DNA from: Nitratireductor sp. GISD-1A_MAKvit
GTDB lineage: Bacteria; Pseudomonadota; Alphaproteobacteria; Rhizobiales; Rhizobiaceae
Direction of reading: 5' to 3'
NCBI RefSeq assembly: GCF_040819555.1
Contig: NZ_CP161919.1
Location: forward strand, 62,001-126,000
DNA: 64,000 bases
Below, piece by piece: positions 55,882 to 63,704 of the stretch; position 1 is the stretch's first letter; every line of letters starts with the position of its first letter. The translations under genes were made by a program, and so were the position numbers. A model generated the notes under the pieces. The model saw only the letters and a list, made by a program, of their open reading frames with translations. It was not told where the DNA came from and did not search any database.

Positions 55882-57402
55882 ATGCTTGAGATCGAAGGGC
55901 TCACGAAACGGTTCGGCGGCGTCACGGCGCTCGATGGCGTGCGTCTCGACGTCGCCGCCGGCCGGGTCCATGCCCTTCTGGGTGAGAATGGCGCGGGAAA
56001 ATCCACCCTGCTCAAATGCCTTTCCGGCGTGCACCGGCCCGATGCCGGGAGGATGCAGCTTTCCGGCAGGGCGTATCAGCCCGCAGATCCACGTGCGTCC
56101 GAAACCGCCGGGCTGCGCACCGTGCATCAGGAGCTCAATCTCGTTCCGGGCTTCACGGCCTATGAGAATGCCTATGTGGGCCGGGCCTATCCGCGCCGCT
56201 TCGGCCGCGTCGACTGGAAGGCGATGCGCACGCGCTTCGCCGCGCTGCGGGACCGCTACCGGCTCGATCTCGACATCGACGTGCCGGTTGGTCGGCTTTC
56301 GGTCGCCAAGTGTCAGATCGTGGAAATCCTACGTGCGCTGATGGACGATGCACAGGTGCTGATCCTCGACGAACCCACCGCCTCGCTGAGCGAGGAGGAG
56401 GCGACGGTTCTGCGCCGCATCGTGCGCGATCTGGCCAATCAGGGCTGCGCCATCATCTTCGTGTCGCACCGGCTCGACGAGGTCTTCGCGCTGGCCGATG
56501 ACTATACCGTCCTGCGCAATGGCCAGTCCGTCGGCAGCGGCCAGATCTGCGAGACGTCGCGCGACGAGATCGTCGCGCTGATGGCGGGCGAGGCCTTTCG
56601 CCATGAGCGCCATGGCGATGCGCGCGCGCCGGGCGACCCTGTTCTGGAGCTGTCCGGCTTTCGCGTCAGCCCGGTGCGCGCACCCATCGATTTGACGGTT
56701 CGCGCCGGCGAAATCGTTGGGCTCTATGGCGTCGTCGGCAGTGGCCGCTCCAGTCTCCTGAAGGCCATATGGGGTGCAAGCGGCGTGGCAGCGGGCGGTA
56801 TCGCGCTCGATGATACGCAGCTCCCGCCTGCAGGCATCGAAAGCCGCAAGCGTGCCGGCGTCGCCTATGTCTGCGAAGACAGGCGCAACACCGGTCTCGT
56901 CATGCACCACTCCATTCTCGACAATGCCGTCCTGCCGCATATCGAACGGCACCGCGCCGTTTCGTCTCTGCCCGTTGTCTCCTGGCGGCGGGCGCGGGCT
57001 GGCGTTCGCTCCGCGCTCGAAGGGCTCAGCGTCAAACATGGCGGTCTTGGTGACCGCATTTCCACCCTGTCTGGTGGCAATCAGCAGAAGATCATGATCG
57101 GTCGCTGGTTCGATCCGTCGCTGAAACTCTTCCTGCTCGATGAACCGACACGCGGCGTGGATGTGCGCTCCAAGGCGGAGATCCACGCACTGTGCAATCG
57201 CCTTGCGAGCGAGGGGGCAGCCATCCTCTTCGCCACCAGCGATCTTGAAGAACTCCTGATGCTTGCGAGCCGCGTCGTCGTCATGGCACAGGGCGCTGTC
57301 ACGCTCGACGCGCCCAACAGCGCCGTCACGCGCCAGTCCGTCATCGACGCCACTTTCCACGCCTCGCAGCCTCAGCCATCAAAGCCGGAGACACGAGTTT
57401 GA
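55882..57402 (+). CDS. Ribose-type sugar ABC transporter ATP-binding protein (RbsA-like)
   Basis: A 506-residue protein with two tandem ATPase domains. Domain 1 has Walker A GENGAGKSTLLKCL, signature LSVAKCQIVEI (degenerate, as usual) and Walker B ILDEPTASL. Domain 2 has GVVGSGRSSLLKAIWG, LSGGNQQKIMIGRW and LLDEPTRGVDV. Normal length. It energises the sugar importer. Confidence 0.93.
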   Translation: MLEIEGLTKRFGGVTALDGVRLDVAAGRVHALLGENGAGKSTLLKCLSGVHRPDAGRMQLSGRAYQPADPRASETAGLRTVHQELNLVPGFTAYENAYVGRAYPRRFGRVDWKAMRTRFAALRDRYRLDLDIDVPVGRLSVAKCQIVEILRALMDDAQVLILDEPTASLSEEEATVLRRIVRDLANQGCAIIFVSHRLDEVFALADDYTVLRNGQSVGSGQICETSRDEIVALMAGEAFRHERHGDARAPGDPVLELSGFRVSPVRAPIDLTVRAGEIVGLYGVVGSGRSSLLKAIWGASGVAAGGIALDDTQLPPAGIESRKRAGVAYVCEDRRNTGLVMHHSILDNAVLPHIERHRAVSSLPVVSWRRARAGVRSALEGLSVKHGGLGDRISTLSGGNQQKIMIGRWFDPSLKLFLLDEPTRGVDVRSKAEIHALCNRLASEGAAILFATSDLEELLMLASRVVVMAQGAVTLDAPNSAVTRQSVIDATFHASQPQPSKPETRV

Positions 57403-58328
57403 GCTTTTCCGCCCGCTACGGAACCCTGATCGGCCTTCTGGCCATCATCGCACTCTTTGCCGCGCTCTCGCCGGAGGCTTTTGCCAAAGGCTCGAACCTC
57501 ATCAACATCACCCAGCAGATGTCGCTGCTTGCCATTGTCGCGCTGGGCGCCACCTTCGTGATGTCGCTGTCGGAGTTCGATCTTTCGGTCGGCGCGGTGG
57601 TCTCCATGGCGGGCATCGTTTCCGTCACGCTGTTCGGCGCCGGCTGGGGCATCGTGCCTGTCATGCTGGTCACGCTCCTTGCAGGCTTGGCCGTGGGTGC
57701 CGTCAGCGGGCTTGCGATTGCCACCTACCGCATGCCAAGCTTCATCGTCACGCTGGCCATGGGAACGATTGTCGGCGGCATCACCTACTGGATCAGCGAT
57801 GGCGCAACGCTTTTCGGAAACATTCCGGTGGGCTTCCGCGATCTGGGGCGCGGCTATCTCGCCGGCATTCCCGTTCTCACGCTCTGGGCGCTGGCGGCGA
57901 CGCTTCTTGCCGCCTTCATTCTCGACCACACGGAGCTTGGCCGTCGCATCCTGGCCATTGGCGGAAACCGGGAGGCGGCGCGGCTCACCGGTGTGCGCAT
58001 CGTCCCCAACAGTGTGTGGGCCTTTGGCCTTTGCACGCTGTTTGCCGCCCTTGCCGGCCTGCTTCTCACCGCGCGCCTCGGCAGCGCCCATCCGACCGGC
58101 GGCAACGGCTTTCTGCTTCAGGCCTATGCGGCGGTCTTTCTAGGCATGACTGCCTTCCGCGATGGTCAGGCCAATGCGCTCGGCACGCTTCTGGGTGCGG
58201 CAATCATCGCCGTGGTTGCCAATGGCCTCACCATTCTCGGCGTGCCGAACTATCTACAGGACATTTTTACAGGCCTCATCATCATCGGCGCGGTGCTGGT
58301 GCGAAACATTGGCGGCAGGGCGGCCTGA
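57399..58328 (+). CDS. Ribose-type sugar ABC transporter permease (RbsC-like)
   Basis: A 309-residue permease with 8-10 membrane segments. The family motif ATFVMSLSEFDLSVGAVVSMAG and the later GRRILAIGGNREAARLTGVRI loop are clear. It starts at TTG 57399, overlapping the ATPase stop (TTGA). Confidence 0.92.
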   Translation: MSFSARYGTLIGLLAIIALFAALSPEAFAKGSNLINITQQMSLLAIVALGATFVMSLSEFDLSVGAVVSMAGIVSVTLFGAGWGIVPVMLVTLLAGLAVGAVSGLAIATYRMPSFIVTLAMGTIVGGITYWISDGATLFGNIPVGFRDLGRGYLAGIPVLTLWALAATLLAAFILDHTELGRRILAIGGNREAARLTGVRIVPNSVWAFGLCTLFAALAGLLLTARLGSAHPTGGNGFLLQAYAAVFLGMTAFRDGQANALGTLLGAAIIAVVANGLTILGVPNYLQDIFTGLIIIGAVLVRNIGGRAA

Positions 58329-58331
58329 GGC

Positions 58332-59027
58332 ATGGCTGCGGATCACGCCTATCAGCGTCTCGCCAACAGGCTCATCCGTGAGCTGACAGGCGGTTTGTGG
58401 CGCAATGGCGATCCGCTTCCCTCCGAACATGCACTGGCCACGGCCTATTCGGTTTCGCGGCGCACCGTGCGCCAGGCGCTGGAGCAGCTCCAGCGCGACG
58501 GGTTCGTGTCCAAGGGGCAGGGGCGCAGCACCGTCTACCGCGAACGCGCCATCGGGCGCAGCGGCGAAAAACTGGTGGATTTCCCCACCGCCGCGCGCGA
58601 GGCCGGCTTTCGCCCGTCAACGCGTCTCGTCTCCACGGGGTCTGTCGAGGCAGGGCTCTCCATAGCCCATGCGCTCTCACTTCCGCTTGGAACCGAGGTA
58701 TTCGAGATCCGCCGTGTGCGGCTTCTGGAGGGCCGTCCCGTCGTCCACCAGACCTCGCTTCTGCCTGCTGCCCTGGCCGAGAAGCTGAATGTTTCCAGTC
58801 TCGCGGAAACCTCGCTCTACACCATGTTGCGGGCTGCGCTTGGGGGCGAGATCTTTCTTGCACGCGAACACGTCTCGCTTCTGTCGGCCTCGGAAGAAGA
58901 GGCAGAGGCACTGTCCATCCCGAAGGCCTCTCCGCTGCTCAGGGTTCAGCGCGTGGTGGTCGATGAAGAAGGCCGGCCGGTGGAGTATTCCAACTCGGCA
59001 TTGCAGGATTCCTTCTTCCGCTTCTAG
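58332..59027 (+). CDS. GntR-family transcriptional regulator, HutC/UTRA type
   Basis: A 231-residue regulator. Winged HTH: AYQRLANRLIRELTGGLWRNGD, LPSEHALATAYSVSRRTVRQALEQLQRDGFV. The UTRA ligand domain contains EIRRVRLLEGRPVVHQTSLLP and the C-terminal VEYSNSALQDSFFRF. It starts 4 bp after the permease, so it is co-transcribed. Its TAG stop lies inside the left end of the repeat element at 59024. Confidence 0.9.
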   Translation: MAADHAYQRLANRLIRELTGGLWRNGDPLPSEHALATAYSVSRRTVRQALEQLQRDGFVSKGQGRSTVYRERAIGRSGEKLVDFPTAAREAGFRPSTRLVSTGSVEAGLSIAHALSLPLGTEVFEIRRVRLLEGRPVVHQTSLLPAALAEKLNVSSLAETSLYTMLRAALGGEIFLAREHVSLLSASEEEAEALSIPKASPLLRVQRVVVDEEGRPVEYSNSALQDSFFRF

Positions 59028-59129
59028 AGCAATTCCAGGAAAAGTGGGAGCCGGTTTTCCGTCCGGAATTGCGTAAAAACAAAGAGATAGAGCTTTTGCG
59101 CGACTCGGAGAGAAGCGGAAATGCTCTAG
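59024..59129. repeat. 106-bp MITE-like palindromic element with terminal inverted repeats
   Basis: The ends CTAGAGCAATTCC (59024-59036) and GGAAATGCTCTAG (59117-59129) are inverted repeats with one mismatch. Inside, GCAATTCC/GGAATTGC and GGAAAA/TTTTCC form a hairpin in the left half (59029-59072). This sequence type is common between genes in rhizobia. It supplies the stop codon of the GntR gene. Confidence 0.7.
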
Positions 59130-59138
59130 CTATCGGGC

Positions 59139-59525
59139 CTATGGCCGCTCAACCAGCTTCACCTGATAGGTGTGCATCTGGCCCTCGCGGGAAATGGAAA
59201 TGTATTCACCCTGCCGAAAGCGCTCTTCACCGAGGCGGAAGCCGATCTCATCGTCGCGGTCCCCTTCAGCGTAGTCGAAATACCATTGTCCGCCGGGTTT
59301 GCGGCGCAGGCGTCCGATCCGGTCTTCCGCATCGGGCTCGAAATGGCGCACACGGCAATGCTCCTGATGCTTTTTCCACTCCGCCGGATCCAGGCGACCT
59401 TCGTTGTCGAGCGGGACGAGAAGGTCATACCCCTCTTCCCGATCCCCCATCGGATGGTCTTTCTCCCGGGCCAGTTCAAGCCGCACATGGCGGAAGCTCG
59501 GAGCCAGGTCTGCTGCGCTGGTCAT
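59139..59525 (-). CDS. Conserved-looking hypothetical protein
   Basis: 128 residues from the ATG at 59525 (MTSAADLAPSFRHVRLELAR), with GGAAAGGATC upstream. It is highly charged, with acidic residues in the centre (DRDDEIGFRLGEERFRQGEYISI), soluble and without a signal peptide. I do not recognise the family. Its first 36 bp were copied in a tandem duplication that also took in the end of the EamA gene. Confidence 0.7.
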   Translation of the reverse strand: MTSAADLAPSFRHVRLELAREKDHPMGDREEGYDLLVPLDNEGRLDPAEWKKHQEHCRVRHFEPDAEDRIGRLRRKPGGQWYFDYAEGDRDDEIGFRLGEERFRQGEYISISREGQMHTYQVKLVERP

Positions 59526-60011
59526 GCTTGATCCTTTCCTTCTCCGCAAAGGGTAGAATGACAGCCTTGGCCACGCATTGACAAGGATCAAGCCAAGGCT
59601 CGAGGGAAGGCACGCAGATGGCGCGGTCGCACCCTAGGGCTGCTGTATGCCCGGCGTCGGCTGAGCCGGTGTGACAGGGCGGGCGAGCGCCCGCTCGCGG
59701 AACACGATGTAGAGCCCCGCACCCATGGTGATGGCGATGCCCAGTGCAGCGCGGAAGCTCGGAGCCAGGTCTGCTGCGCTGGTCATGCTTGATCCTTTCC
59801 TTCTCCGCAAAGGATAGAATGACAGCCTTGGCCACGCATTGACAGGGATCAAGCCAAGGCTCGAGGGCAGGCACGCAGATGGCGCTGTCGCACCCTAGGG
59901 CTGCTGTACGCCTGGCGTCGGCTGAGCCGGTGTGACAGGGCGGGCGAGCGCCCGCTCGCGGAGCACGATGTAGAGCCCCGCACCCATGGTGATGGCGATG
60001 CCCAGAGCAGC
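59490..60011. repeat. Tandem duplication, two 261-bp copies (59490-59750 and 59751-60011)
   Basis: The two copies differ at 8 positions (about 97% identical) without indels. Each spans, on the minus strand, the last part of the EamA exporter gene, the intergenic region, and the first 12 codons of the hypothetical gene at 59139. The second copy belongs to the original exporter end; the first to the original hypothetical start. The 369-bp stretch between the two genes is otherwise empty. Confidence 0.92.
59634..59786 (-). CDS. Chimeric 50-residue ORF created by the tandem duplication
   Basis: It starts with the duplicated ATG and ribosome site of the hypothetical gene (MTSAADLAPSFR) and continues in frame into the last 38 residues of the EamA exporter, including its final membrane helix (ALGIAITMGAGLYIVF), ending PTPGIQQP. 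Frame and stop are kept in spite of 8 substitutions. Whether it is translated is unknown. Confidence 0.4.
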   Translation of the reverse strand: MTSAADLAPSFRAALGIAITMGAGLYIVFRERALARPVTPAQPTPGIQQP

Positions 60012-60827
60012 GAGCCCATTGGGCAGATCGCGAAAGATGAGCCAGCCAATGACCGTGGCGAACGGGATCTCCAGATACTGGATCGGCGCCACCGTGGCCG
60101 ATGGCGCAAAGCGCAGCGACCATGTCATCAGAAGATGGCCGAACGTGCCGAAGAAACCGGCGCCGACAAGCAGAAGCATTTCCCGCAGATCGGGCTGCAC
60201 CATGCGCAGCTGCGGCAGGTCAAGCCCGAGATTGACGAAGGCCAGCGCGCCAAAACCGATCATGGCATAAATGCCGCTCACCACCTGAAGCGCAATGGGA
60301 TCGGCATCGCGCGAGATCTGCCGTGTCACCAGCATGTAGCCGGAGAAGGCGACCGCCACGAGAAGCGGCAAAAGCGCGGGCGCACCGACACTCAAAAAGC
60401 TCGGCTGCACAACGAGCATGGTGCCGATAAAGCCCACCGAACAGGCGGCAAGCCGCCTTGGTCCCACATCCTCGCCGAGGAAGAACTTTCCAAAGGCCAG
60501 CATGATGAAGGGCATGACGAAGGCGATGGCAACCGCATCGGCCAGCGGCAGATAGCGCAGCGACATGAACATCGCGCCAATGCCAGCAATGTGGAGAGCC
60601 GTGCGCAGCACGGTGAGACGCATGACACGCGGCGGCAGAAGAAGCGATTTTCCGCTCCACCACACGACCGGCAAAAGGAAAACCACCTGCGCGGCAAAGC
60701 GCACCAGCAACAGCTCGAAGAGCGGGATGGTCTCACCCAACAGCTTTGCGATCGAATCGCCCAGAGGGGCGACTGCGCAAAACCCGATCATCAGAAGGAT
60801 GCCGACAAGCGGCCGGTCGTTTGACAT
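59895..60827 (-). CDS. DMT-superfamily exporter (EamA family)
   Basis: A 310-residue membrane protein with ten segments in two EamA repeats (about 10-145 and 150-290). The first repeat has LPLADAVAIAFVMPFIMLAFGKFFLGEDVG; the second has APSATVAPIQYLEIPFATVIGWLIFRD. It exports small metabolites or amino acids; the ligand is unknown. It lies downstream of the lysine-dehydrogenase-like gene on the same strand. Confidence 0.9.
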   Translation of the reverse strand: MSNDRPLVGILLMIGFCAVAPLGDSIAKLLGETIPLFELLLVRFAAQVVFLLPVVWWSGKSLLLPPRVMRLTVLRTALHIAGIGAMFMSLRYLPLADAVAIAFVMPFIMLAFGKFFLGEDVGPRRLAACSVGFIGTMLVVQPSFLSVGAPALLPLLVAVAFSGYMLVTRQISRDADPIALQVVSGIYAMIGFGALAFVNLGLDLPQLRMVQPDLREMLLLVGAGFFGTFGHLLMTWSLRFAPSATVAPIQYLEIPFATVIGWLIFRDLPNGLAALGIAITMGAGLYIVLRERALARPVTPAQPTPGVQQP

Positions 60828-60864
60828 TGCGCGACCCTATGGAGCCAAGCCCGGCCGCGCAATG

Positions 60865-62028
60865 TCACATGGCCTCAAAACGGTACGGCCAGCGAGGGAA
60901 ATCCCGCGCTGGCCGGTTTCGCCTCAAGCGGCCTGTGCCTGCGGGGCCGGTTTCGGGCTGGTAGGTGCGGCCGAAGCGGTTTGCCAGAAAATCCTCGAGC
61001 GCAATGTCTTCCTGCTGGACAAAGCCTTTTGAGGGCAGTTTTCCATCGGCGAGCAGGTCGAGCACGGTGCAGATGCCGGCGGCGGTCGTCTTCTGGATTG
61101 CGCTGCGGGCATTCGGGCCAGCCGGGTCGGCAAACACGCTGTTGGCATAGCTCTCCTGCACCAGTCGACCGTTTTTCAGGCCGGTGATGGTCACGAAGAT
61201 CACCACCACATCCTGCATGGTGGTGGGCAGAGCGTGCTCGAAAATCTCTTTCAGGAGATCGCGGCGTTCGCTCAGGCGCAGATCGTTCAGAAGCATCTTC
61301 ATGATCGAGGCATGGCCCGGATAACGGATCGTGCGGTAGTTGAGATTGCGCACGCGGCCCTTGAGCGAATCGCAGATGGAGCCGAGTCCGCCGGAGGTGT
61401 TGAACGCCTCGTAGCGCACCCCGTCGAGTGAGAACTCCTCGTGGCCTTCAAGCGGCGCGACTTCCTTCATTTCGCCATCGACAATGGCCTCGCAGGGCTC
61501 GCAATATTCGTTGATGACGCCTTCCGGCGACCATGTGAGATTGTAATTGAGCGCATTGGCGGGGAACTGCGGCAGCGCGCCAACGCGCATGCGCACATCG
61601 TTGAGCGTGTCGAAACGCTTTGCCAGCGAATTGGCGGCGATGGTGATGAAGCCCGGTGCCAGCCCGCACTGCGGAATAAAGGCTGTTCCGGCGGTTTCGG
61701 CGATTTCCTTCACGCGGCGCGTGCTTTTCACATCCTCGGTCAGGTCGAGATAGTGCACGCCCGCTTCGGCGGCGGCTTCTGCGATGGGAACCGTGAGGTG
61801 ATAGGGCGCGGCATTGAGCAGGGCAAACTTGCCCTTCAGAACGGCGGCCAGCGCCTTCGTGTCGGAAAGATCGACCGCGACACCGGAGATCTGCTTGTGG
61901 GTGGACAGGGCAGCAAGCTGCTCCTCCGACCGGTCGGCAACGGTAACCGTGTAATCGCCCGTGGCGACCAGCATGTCTGCAATGGCCGATCCGATGCGCC
62001 CGGCTCCCGTGACAACGATTTCTTTCAT
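60865..62028 (-). CDS. Saccharopine dehydrogenase-fold enzyme, probably L-lysine 6-dehydrogenase-like; C-terminus altered by a frameshift
   Basis: A 387-residue NAD(P)-dependent enzyme as read. Rossmann motif GAGRIGSAIADML; family blocks IPQCGLAPGFITIAA, NYNLTWSPEGVINEYCEP, EAFNTSGGLGS and NYRTIRYPGHA match lysine 6-dehydrogenase/saccharopine reductase proteins. The last 33 residues (after YQPETGP) are Arg/Pro-rich and unlike the family. Removing one G from GGGG 60943-60946 gives the ending PETGPQAQAA with stop 60924-60926, total 367. Divergent from an Lrp-type regulator, consistent with lysine catabolism. Confidence 0.82.
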   Translation of the reverse strand: MKEIVVTGAGRIGSAIADMLVATGDYTVTVADRSEEQLAALSTHKQISGVAVDLSDTKALAAVLKGKFALLNAAPYHLTVPIAEAAAEAGVHYLDLTEDVKSTRRVKEIAETAGTAFIPQCGLAPGFITIAANSLAKRFDTLNDVRMRVGALPQFPANALNYNLTWSPEGVINEYCEPCEAIVDGEMKEVAPLEGHEEFSLDGVRYEAFNTSGGLGSICDSLKGRVRNLNYRTIRYPGHASIMKMLLNDLRLSERRDLLKEIFEHALPTTMQDVVVIFVTITGLKNGRLVQESYANSVFADPAGPNARSAIQKTTAAGICTVLDLLADGKLPSKGFVQQEDIALEDFLANRFGRTYQPETGPAGTGRLRRNRPARDFPRWPYRFEAM

Positions 62029-62152
62029 CCCGCTCCCTTTCGATTCTGTCTGGATACGCGCTCAGTCTGGCTTTGATCGGCGTTGAATCGAAGTATCAAT
62101 TCGGGTAATTTAACTCGCGAAATCAAACATATTAACGAATAGAACAGTCAAT

Positions 62153-62584
62153 ATGACGACATCAGAAGCGGATCGGGCGGTGATCGCACTCCTGCGTGAG
62201 AATGCGCGCATATCGGTGTCCGAAATCGCCCGGCGGCTGGGCGTCTCGCGTTCCACTGCGCAAAGCCGGCTGGAGCGGCTTGAGCGCGGCGGCACCATCG
62301 CCGGCTATATGGTCAGGCTGTCTGGCGAATATGATGCCGCGCAGATCCGCGCCCATCTTCTGGTGACGGTTTCGCCAAAGCTTTCCGGCGATGTGATCAC
62401 CGCGATGGAAAAGATGAGTGCCGTGCGCACGGTTCACTCGGTGAGCGGATCGTACGACATGATCATCATCGTCGAAGCGCCGTCGGTGGCCGAGCTTGAT
62501 GCCGTGATCGACACGATCGGCGCGCTGAAGGGCGTCGACAGAACGATGAGCTCGATCGTTCTGTCGACCAGGATCGACCGGTAG
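62153..62584 (+). CDS. Lrp/AsnC-family transcriptional regulator
   Basis: A 143-residue regulator. The N-terminal HTH reads ADRAVIALLRENARISVSEIARRLGVSRSTAQSRLERLERGGTIAGY; the C-terminal RAM ligand domain contains VRTVHSVSGSYDMIIIVEA. It is divergent from the lysine-dehydrogenase-like gene across a 124-bp AT-rich region and probably controls it in response to an amino acid. Confidence 0.92.
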   Translation: MTTSEADRAVIALLRENARISVSEIARRLGVSRSTAQSRLERLERGGTIAGYMVRLSGEYDAAQIRAHLLVTVSPKLSGDVITAMEKMSAVRTVHSVSGSYDMIIIVEAPSVAELDAVIDTIGALKGVDRTMSSIVLSTRIDR

Positions 62585-62606
62585 GGGGCTTTGGCGCAAG
62601 CCGTCA

Positions 62607-62634
62607 TCCCGGCAGCCCGAAGGGCTATCCGGGA
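62607..62634. repeat. REP-like palindrome
   Basis: TCCCGG and CCGGGA arms enclose AGCCC-GAA-GGGCT, preceded by CCGTCA. It is a compact hairpin of a kind common in rhizobial intergenic DNA, 22 bp after the Lrp gene, and may also act as its terminator. Confidence 0.55.
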
Positions 62635-62706
62635 CCCATTGGGAGAACGCCATGGAGCGCGGCCCGGTAATGTTTCGGCAGGAAGGATGCCGGCAAAGCT
62701 GCGCCG

Positions 62707-63514
62707 CTACTCCACCGCCATCCGCGCCGCACCGCGCCTGCGGGCAATCTCATAGGCGATGGCCCCAAACACCGTGATCGCGATCATGATGAGCGCCAGC
62801 GCGTTGACGGCGGGTGTCAGTCCCGTGCGCACCTTGGTGGCGATATAGACGGTGAGCGGCGTGTCGAAACCGCGCACGAAGAGCGTGGTGTTGTAATTCT
62901 CGATGGATTGCAGGATCGCGAGAAAACCGGCGGCAATGAGCGCCGGTTTCAGGAAGGGCAGAAGCACGCGGCGGAACACCATGAATTTCGACGCGCCAAG
63001 GCCAAGGGCTGCCTCTTCCTGTGTGGGATCGAAGCGCTGGAGGCGCGCCGTGATCATCAGCATCACGTAGCAGATGATGAAGCTTGCCTGCGCGACCACG
63101 ATCAGGAAAACACCGCCACCGACGCCAAGCTGCCGCCAAAGAACCAGCGTGGCGATGCCGATGACCACACCCGGCGTCAGCAGCGGCGACACCATGACCG
63201 CATACATGAAGCTGCGCGCGCGCGCATGAAGGCTGGTGAGGACAAGGGGCCGCCGCCGTGCCGATGGGCAGTACGGTGATGACCACGAAGAAGGCGACAA
63301 CGAAGGAGGTCCACAGCGACTGCCACATGCCGCTGTCGCTCCACAAGGCGTCGAACCATTGCAGCGTCGTGCCGCGCCATGGTGTCACGGTCGGGAAGCG
63401 GCTCGTGTTGAACGTGGCGATGCCCATGATCGCGAGCGGCGCGAAGAGATAGAGAAAGAACGCCACCATGTAGAAGCCGAACATGGCGCGGGCGATACGG
63501 TCGGCGGCACTCAT
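62707..63514 (-). pseudogene. PotC-type ABC transporter permease, one frameshift (probably a sequence error)
   Basis: The second permease of a spermidine/putrescine-type importer. It starts MSAADRIARAMFGFYMVAFF at 63514. The frame breaks at GGGG 63246-63249 (plus strand). Removing one base joins VLPIGTAAA to LVLTSLHARARSFMYAVMVSPLLTPG and gives 268 residues, a normal PotC length; the span is 3n+1. The EAA loop (QEEAALGLGASKFMVFRRVLLP) is in the second part. Confidence 0.86.
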
Positions 63515-63551
63515 GCGCGACCCTCCGGGGCTAGCCGGAGAGGCCGGTGCT

Positions 63552-63674
63552 GCCCCTCACCTGCCTGCCGGCATCCTCTCCCCGTAAACGGGGCGAGGAA
63601 AGGCAATGGGCATCTCGGCGCGTTTCCTTCTCCCCGTGCGCGGGGAGAAGGTGCCCGAAGGTCGGATGAGGGGC
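63552..63674. repeat. RIME-like 123-bp intergenic palindromic element
   Basis: The ends GCCCCTCA and TGAGGGGC are inverted. Two internal hairpins are visible: CTCTCCCCGT/ACGGGGCGAG (63576-63597) and the perfect CCTTCTCCCCG/CGGGGAGAAGG (63626-63651). This CTTCTCCCCG type of element is widespread in rhizobia. It lies between two co-directional permease genes. Confidence 0.7.
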
Positions 63675-63704
63675 CGCACTGGCTTTTGTTAATAGCCACG
63701 GCAC

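Noticed and set aside
59476..60123. A 215-residue frame with internal repeats across the duplicated region
   Set aside because: It is an out-of-frame shadow of the tandem duplication and of the EamA gene, with no start or family features.
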